The translations under genes were made by a program, and so were the position numbers. From a virus: 64,000 bases of DNA. Below the pieces are notes generated by a model. The model made no database searches. It was not told the origin of the DNA and saw only the letters and a list, made by a program, of their open reading frames with translations. The stretch's first letter is position 1. Each line of letters starts with the position of its first letter. Shown here piece by piece: positions 59,566-64,000 of the stretch. The stretch covers positions 124,001-188,000 of the IMG/VR virus record IMGVR_UViG_3300024239_000015. One strand, 5' to 3'.

Positions 59566-59644
59566 GTATGATCCATCGGTTGGGTCTTTCTTTACTATCG
59601 CAAAACAGCTGTGGAAGGCTGTCCTACGAATAATCAGCCGGTTA

Positions 59645-60283
59645 TCAGGCTTCTGCTTCAGTGGGGGCAGCAGCCAGCTGGGGTGCCTCCTTAGGCAGTT
59701 TTAATACCGCCAAGAACTGGTTGTAGTACTCGACCAGTAACGGTGAGTACAGATCCAGCTCTTTCTGAGTCGCTTTCGCGTCTTTAGCCACTAAAGGTTT
59801 TGGGAGTGTAAACTCACGACCCTTTAAGTCATCTTCGCTAAAGAGGGATAACCAGTTTTTCTCGTTGTACGTACCGCAGTGTGTGCGTAAGGTGTATAAC
59901 ACGTCACCGACTTTACGGATTAACTCACGTCGTGTGGTCTCACGCATGAAGTACCACTTTAAACTGTACTTCGTTGCAAACTGAGTGAAGAGCTCACTAG
60001 CGAGTTCCAGCTGTGCTAATGCGAAGCATGCTGCTAACACACGTGGGTTCTTACGCCATTCCAGGACCTGTTCTAAGGTTTGTTGAATGGCGTACTCGAC
60101 ATGCACGTTCATGTGTGGGTCGGGTAACGTATCCGCGATGGCGGTGGATAAACCCAACACGGATAGACGCACTTCGCGTACGACCTCTGGCGTAAGCTCA
60201 GTTTGCTTTAAGAGCTCTGCTTTGGTTTCCGCGAACAGTCGAATTTGACGTTCTTTATACTCATTTAAATCTAAAGCTGACAT
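59645..60283 (-). CDS. Hypothetical late protein (212 aa)
   Basis: 212 aa, largely helical (QQTLEQVLEWRKNPRVLAACF), Ala-rich C-terminus (PQLAAAPTEAEA). First gene of a unit that begins with a strong promoter-like motif. Ribosome site AAGGAG. Not recognised. Confidence 0.65.
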   Translation of the reverse strand: MSALDLNEYKERQIRLFAETKAELLKQTELTPEVVREVRLSVLGLSTAIADTLPDPHMNVHVEYAIQQTLEQVLEWRKNPRVLAACFALAQLELASELFTQFATKYSLKWYFMRETTRRELIRKVGDVLYTLRTHCGTYNEKNWLSLFSEDDLKGREFTLPKPLVAKDAKATQKELDLYSPLLVEYYNQFLAVLKLPKEAPQLAAAPTEAEA

Positions 60284-60316
60284 AGTTAAGTCTCCTTATA
60301 TGGCTATTGTCCCAAC

Positions 60317-60336
60317 CATATTAAATACCTATAAAA
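60317..60336 (-). promoter_or_regulatory. Leftward promoter-like motif
   Basis: Minus strand TTTTATAGGTATTTAATATG preceded by TTCGAAAC, 34 bases upstream of the ATG at 60283. Confidence 0.68.
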
Positions 60337-60353
60337 GTTTCGAAACGGCATAA

Positions 60354-60377
60354 AAGGAGTACCCGAAGGTACTCCTT
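60354..60377 (-). terminator. Terminator hairpin
   Basis: AAGGAGTACC / GGTACTCCTT, loop CGAA, followed on the minus strand by TTATGCCGTTTCG; ends the unit closing at 60388. Confidence 0.8.
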
Positions 60378-60387
60378 GTTTTATGGC

Positions 60388-61800
60388 TTACTCTTTGTCT
60401 ACCGGGTAGGCAGCAATATGAGTAGCGATCATCGCCTGTGCGGCTTTCACCACACGCAACGACAACTCACACGCACGGCCCATAGGCTGGGTAGCCCACG
60501 TAGCGAATGCCGTTTGGTAACGCAGTAAGTCCTGGTAGTTTTCTTTCTGACCAGGAGTAGCTTCCGCTTTACCGAAGGTTTCAGAACAACGTTTAGACGA
60601 CTGTTTCAGTTTGTCAGAAGCGTCTTTCAGTTTCTTCGATTTACCGTTACGATAGTCTGCCACTAAACGCAATACGGCAGCGCACTTACCGACCAATTTC
60701 TTCAGATCGGCTGGTGTCAGCACGTCAATATCGCCCGCTTTGTACGTTTCAAATTTTGGATTATCAACAATCGCAAAATTCGCTGATCGTACTTTAGCGG
60801 AGGTAGCGTCATCGGTCGGAAGGTGAGCCACTAAGAACTTACCGCCTGGCAGAGGCGCGGACATCTTCACTTCAATACCGTCTTCGGTTTTCTTGTAGCG
60901 ATCGTCAGAACTACCTGGCTTAGGCAGGATACCCATTACACTGCTGTTACGCAGTGCGGCGCGGGCTTTACCAGCCGCTTCAGCCAATGCTTTCTCAGAC
61001 TCTTCGGTTTTAAACCCAGTGAACACTTTGTCTAAATCGTCAGCTAAACCTAAGATTTCAGAAGAGTGTTTGTCCAATAAAGAAGACAGTAACCGCTCTA
61101 CTTCATTCAACGCGTCGTTCGCGTCAGCGAACTTGTTCGGTGCTTTACCGTTGCTGGTTAAGTACTTACCGGCAGTGCCCGTAGAGACTTTGTCTTTCGT
61201 GGGCTGTTTACCTTCGATTTTACCGATGCGGGCAATCAACTCTTTGTTCTTCGCGTTTTCACGACCTAACGTCGAGAACACCGCTTCCACAAAGCGCATG
61301 AATGCTTCCCAGGCTTGAGACACTAAACCAGAGACAAAGTTCCAGAAACGACGAGCCATCTCACGGAAACCTTCAGCTTCCTGTGACAACTTACGTTTCG
61401 TGTAACCCATGGATTCTAACGCAGCATTTAAGCTGGTAGCGTCTTCCGGGATCTCTTGGTCGTGACCTAATTCCACTGCAGCATCGATTGGGGTGTCAGC
61501 AGCAGCTAAGTCACCTAAAGCTTCGGTTAATAAAACCTCACCTGGGGTAGACTCTTCTACAGTTTGATCCAATATTTCAGCAGCAGACTCCATCGCTACA
61601 GCACGGTTAGCCATATCGTTGGCGCGCTCTAAGTCAATTTCTGACTCAGCTAATGCGCTAGAAGCATCTACGGCCGCTTGTTCAGCGTCCATATCTTCCA
61701 GTGGTTCTGGTAAGTCAGGAATATCCACTAACGCTTCTGCTTCTGCAACTTCGGCGTTTTGTTCCATTTCTTCCAGTGCTAAAAAACGTTTTAAAACCAT
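60388..61800 (-). CDS. Inner-head (ejection) protein with propeptide
   Basis: 470 aa, paralogue of the next two genes. N-terminal about 140 residues are acidic (SALAESEIDLERA etc.) and end at LSQE-A (residues 138-142), which fits the same S/A-x-E protease rule as the capsid protein. The remaining part begins with helical FREMARRFWNFVSG and contains a conserved C-terminal helix with ADYRNGKSKKLKDA. The start RFLALEEM is shared in type with the neighbouring gene. Likely packaged inside the head, matured by the prohead protease and ejected with DNA, as in SPN3US- and phiKZ-type phages. Confidence 0.75.
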   Translation of the reverse strand: MVLKRFLALEEMEQNAEVAEAEALVDIPDLPEPLEDMDAEQAAVDASSALAESEIDLERANDMANRAVAMESAAEILDQTVEESTPGEVLLTEALGDLAAADTPIDAAVELGHDQEIPEDATSLNAALESMGYTKRKLSQEAEGFREMARRFWNFVSGLVSQAWEAFMRFVEAVFSTLGRENAKNKELIARIGKIEGKQPTKDKVSTGTAGKYLTSNGKAPNKFADANDALNEVERLLSSLLDKHSSEILGLADDLDKVFTGFKTEESEKALAEAAGKARAALRNSSVMGILPKPGSSDDRYKKTEDGIEVKMSAPLPGGKFLVAHLPTDDATSAKVRSANFAIVDNPKFETYKAGDIDVLTPADLKKLVGKCAAVLRLVADYRNGKSKKLKDASDKLKQSSKRCSETFGKAEATPGQKENYQDLLRYQTAFATWATQPMGRACELSLRVVKAAQAMIATHIAAYPVDKE

Positions 61801-61834
61801 CTTTAAATTCCTTTACTCAAAAGGTTCTGTGAGA

Positions 61835-61854
61835 GGGGGAGTTTAGACTCCCCC
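61835..61854 (-). terminator. Terminator-like hairpin
   Basis: GGGGGAGT / ACTCCCCC with loop TTAG between two inner-head paralogues; no T-run, so read-through is possible. Confidence 0.5.
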
Positions 61855-61871
61855 TACGGAACGTAAACGAC

Positions 61872-63317
61872 TTACTCAGAAGCGTACTGAGCTAAGGACT
61901 TCTCAGCGTAGCTTAACGCCGCAACGCCAGTAGACGTAGCGTAAGAAATACCAGACTTAGCGAAGTTCAGGCTACCGCGAGCAACGTGCTGTACGATTTT
62001 CAGTACAGACTTAATTGCTGTCTTAGAACCTTCGTCTGCACCTTCGCCAGCTTCTGCGTTCTTAGCGAACTGATCGCCTGCTTCACGCAGTTGTTTGATC
62101 GCTTGTTGTACCTGATCGTTTTTGGTTTTGTAACCAACGATCATCTGGCCGATTTCTTCCACAGTCTTCGCGATAGCTTTGCAGTCTTCGATAGAAGCTA
62201 CTGGAACTTCTTCGTAGTCGGCTTCTATGTCTTTCTTAAACATACCGAATGCTGAGGTCTTTACACATTTCAGTACAACAGTACCTACCGTACCCTGAGC
62301 AGCAGCCCAACGTGTCAGCCACTGAACGACTTTGTTAGAGTCTTTGTACGCTTTGTCATCTTTGAAATCGTCGCGTACGGTCACTGTTGCAACAGCGTAA
62401 CCACCAGGTAATACAGGACCAGCAACAGCATGGTAGATCGATTCGTCTTGTTTGAAGGCACTACCAGCTTCTTTGATGTAGTCGTCGGTAGTAGAAACAG
62501 CTTCAACGACATCGTTAGCTAACGTTGTGTAGATGTCCATGTTGTTCGTGAATTTGAAACTACGTAAAACATCGGCCATCGCTTTAGCGCGTTCAGCACC
62601 TTTAGTAGCGGCTTCACCACACGCGTGGTTGATCATCGTTTTAACATCATCTAAACCACCAGTCACGTTTTCAAACTTGCCGTCTTTGTTACACAGTTTG
62701 GTCGCGGCACCGGCTTTCATCGTCTGGGCTTTCTTCTCGCCTTTGGCTTTACTTGCTTTTTCGAACACGCCCTGAGCGGATTTCACCATACGACCAGCTG
62801 AGCTGATGTGAGTTTGAATGAATTCGTTCACCTTCGCTAAGAACTCGGTGACCATCTTCACAATCATCGCCCACACTTCTTTGATCTTCGTACCGACAGA
62901 TTCCTGAGACAGCGTAGTGGCACGCAGTTTAGACTGTGACACACCAAACGCTTCGCAGCTTGGAGCTGTGTTCTTTAAACCCACGCGGTTTAATTCACGG
63001 TTCAGTGCGAATTGGAAATACGTGGCAGATTCCTGAGACAAACCACCGGCAGTAGCGTCACGACCTAACATCGCATGCAGTGACTCCAGGGCTTCCTGTA
63101 CATCTTCTGCTTCTTCGATGCCTTCTTCCATCTCATCCAGCTCAGCCGCGTCTTCTGCGATTTCAGCCAGCTCTTGTTGTAAAGGCAGAGTCGTAGACAC
63201 TTCTACGTCTACGTCAGTAGTGGTGGTCACGGACTGTTGGCCTTCAGTACCGTCTTCGTTCTGGGCTACGATAGCTTCGCTTTCCAGCGCCAGGAAACGA
63301 TTTAATTTCTTTGCCAT
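61872..63317 (-). CDS. Inner-head (ejection) protein with propeptide
   Basis: 481 aa. Acidic N-terminal propeptide of about 139 residues containing two LSQE-S sites (93-97 and 136-140). The mature part has amphipathic helices (VGTKIKEVWAMIVKMVTEF) and a C-terminal domain (NFAKSGISYATSTG and LSYAEKSLAQY) matched by the partial gene to the right. Begins MAKKLNRFLALESE, whose FLALE element also occurs in the gene at 60388. High Lys content of the mature part would let it bind DNA in the head. A palindrome AGAACACGTGTTCT lies 37 bases upstream of the start. Confidence 0.78.
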   Translation of the reverse strand: MAKKLNRFLALESEAIVAQNEDGTEGQQSVTTTTDVDVEVSTTLPLQQELAEIAEDAAELDEMEEGIEEAEDVQEALESLHAMLGRDATAGGLSQESATYFQFALNRELNRVGLKNTAPSCEAFGVSQSKLRATTLSQESVGTKIKEVWAMIVKMVTEFLAKVNEFIQTHISSAGRMVKSAQGVFEKASKAKGEKKAQTMKAGAATKLCNKDGKFENVTGGLDDVKTMINHACGEAATKGAERAKAMADVLRSFKFTNNMDIYTTLANDVVEAVSTTDDYIKEAGSAFKQDESIYHAVAGPVLPGGYAVATVTVRDDFKDDKAYKDSNKVVQWLTRWAAAQGTVGTVVLKCVKTSAFGMFKKDIEADYEEVPVASIEDCKAIAKTVEEIGQMIVGYKTKNDQVQQAIKQLREAGDQFAKNAEAGEGADEGSKTAIKSVLKIVQHVARGSLNFAKSGISYATSTGVAALSYAEKSLAQYASE

Positions 63318-63353
63318 GGTTAAAACTCCAATTGGATTAAAATTTGTTTTTTT

Positions 63354-63367
63354 AGAACACGTGTTCT
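63354..63367. promoter_or_regulatory. 14-bp palindrome upstream of inner-head gene
   Basis: AGAACACGTGTTCT, perfect and operator-like, next to a seven-base T/A run. It lies between the terminator of the upstream paralogue and the ATG at 63317. Confidence 0.4.
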
Positions 63368-63465
63368 ACGCACCTACAAGCACGTGCACTTGGAAGTGCT
63401 TAGGTCACCGGACATACTCTGTAGTCCTGAGCAGCGGTCGGTACATAGCATTAAAGGAAAGACAG

Positions 63466-63496
63466 CATACAGGGAGGGTTCTACCCTCCCTGTATG
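63466..63496 (-). terminator. Terminator hairpin
   Basis: Perfect 14-bp stem CATACAGGGAGGGT / ACCCTCCCTGTATG with a 3-base loop, followed on the minus strand by CTGTCTTTCCTTT, after the partial paralogue. Confidence 0.75.
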
Positions 63497-63502
63497 GACG
63501 TA

Positions 63503-64000
63503 CTATTTCTGGATACTACGTTCAGCGTAATCTAAACAATGACCGATGTTTGGAATCGCCCACTTCACCACAGAGGTCATAAACGCCTGACTACCACGGA
63601 TCACGTGTTGTGAAATACGAAGCATCGCAGCAGCGGCAGCTTTCTCTTTCTCTCCCAAACCAGCCGCTTTGTCGGAGTTATCCGAAAAGTGGTCTGCTGC
63701 AGATTTGAGTGTTTCGATTGCACGTTTTACTTTATCACCACGTGTGCGGTAGGACAGAATTTTCTCAGCGGCTTTTTGTACGTTATCAACCACGTCGATC
63801 GCTACTTCTTTTGTCAGAGCGGGGACTTCTTTGAACTTAGGCTCCACGGGTCTGAATCTGAAACGTTCTGTTACCAACGAGTACGACGCGAGCATGGTGG
63901 GTACTTGTTGGAAGAACTTAGCGTTCCAGTTGATGATGTCTTTTTGTTGAGAATCTTTGTTGGTGTAATCCGGGCTGTTCTGATAGTCCGGTTTGATCAT
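63503..64000 (-). CDS. Inner-head (ejection) protein paralogue, N-terminus outside window
   Basis: 165 visible residues; the gene continues beyond the right edge, and the ATG at 64000 is probably internal. The last about 90 residues align with the end of the 481-aa paralogue (compare ILSYRTRGDKVKRAIETLK and LSYRxxxxKxxxAI; LRISQHVIRGSQAFM with LKIVQHVARGSLNFA; LDYAERSIQK with LSYAEKSLAQY). Third member of the tandem family. Confidence 0.7.
   Translation of the reverse strand: MIKPDYQNSPDYTNKDSQQKDIINWNAKFFQQVPTMLASYSLVTERFRFRPVEPKFKEVPALTKEVAIDVVDNVQKAAEKILSYRTRGDKVKRAIETLKSAADHFSDNSDKAAGLGEKEKAAAAAMLRISQHVIRGSQAFMTSVVKWAIPNIGHCLDYAERSIQK

Overview
The window is a contiguous piece of a large (jumbo) tailed-phage genome of the phiKZ-like type. 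The main evidence is a phiKZ-family major capsid protein with a prohead-protease site, a probable split RNA-polymerase beta-N subunit next to it, a large portal protein with an acidic tail, tandem inner-head/ejection protein paralogues, and many virion proteins with no small-phage counterparts. The host is most likely a Gram-negative bacterium, because a complete two-component spanin pair and a GH108-type endolysin are present. No tRNA, integrase or CRISPR array was seen. Genes are tightly packed, often with overlapping ATGA stop/start junctions, and run mostly leftward (minus strand). The exceptions are the endolysin pair, a 411-aa structural protein with the spanins, the portal, and the helicase with its small membrane-protein neighbour.

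Layout. 0-5.6 kb: leftward accessory operons (GNAT acetyltransferase, AlpA-like HTH protein, small unknowns, two membrane-anchored proteins). 5.65-6.0 kb: gene-free array of strong hairpins. 6.1-7.0 kb: small protein plus endolysin (+). 7.0-21.9 kb: receptor-binding region with a ~2300-aa repetitive fibre, three paralogous adaptor proteins, two paralogous beta-propellers, a permuted papain-like enzyme and small paired proteins. 22.0-23.8 kb: structural protein and Rz/Rz1 (+). 23.9-32.9 kb: leftward accessory block with candidate Cys-His-Asp enzymes, a MGTDIH-family protein, small multi-pass membrane proteins and an AAA+ ATPase. 33.0-34.7 kb: thymidylate kinase and a RuvC-like resolvase. 34.7-49.0 kb: head module (structural proteins, portal, CYTH-like protein, RNAP beta-N candidate, tail-anchored coiled-coil protein, capsid). 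49.1-51.4 kb: DnaB-like helicase split by a group I intron, then a membrane protein. 51.4-52.1 kb: gene-poor stretch with a candidate large structured RNA. 52.1-60.3 kb: a coupled block of structural proteins, a NADAR-like protein and small genes. 60.4-64.0 kb: three tandem inner-head paralogues, the last cut by the window edge.

Expression signals are regular. Many leftward units are separated by a cassette of a GC-rich hairpin, then TATGCC(G), then TTCGA, then a motif TATAGGTATTTAATAT that reads leftward into the next gene. This cassette supports non-coding transcripts at 5.66-5.97 kb and 51.43-51.86 kb, and a structured leader at 46.0-46.18 kb. These, the helicase intron and the family assignments for small enzymes (NADAR, CYTH-like, papain/transglutaminase-like) are the most interesting items. 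All family assignments are from reading motifs by eye; no database search was possible.
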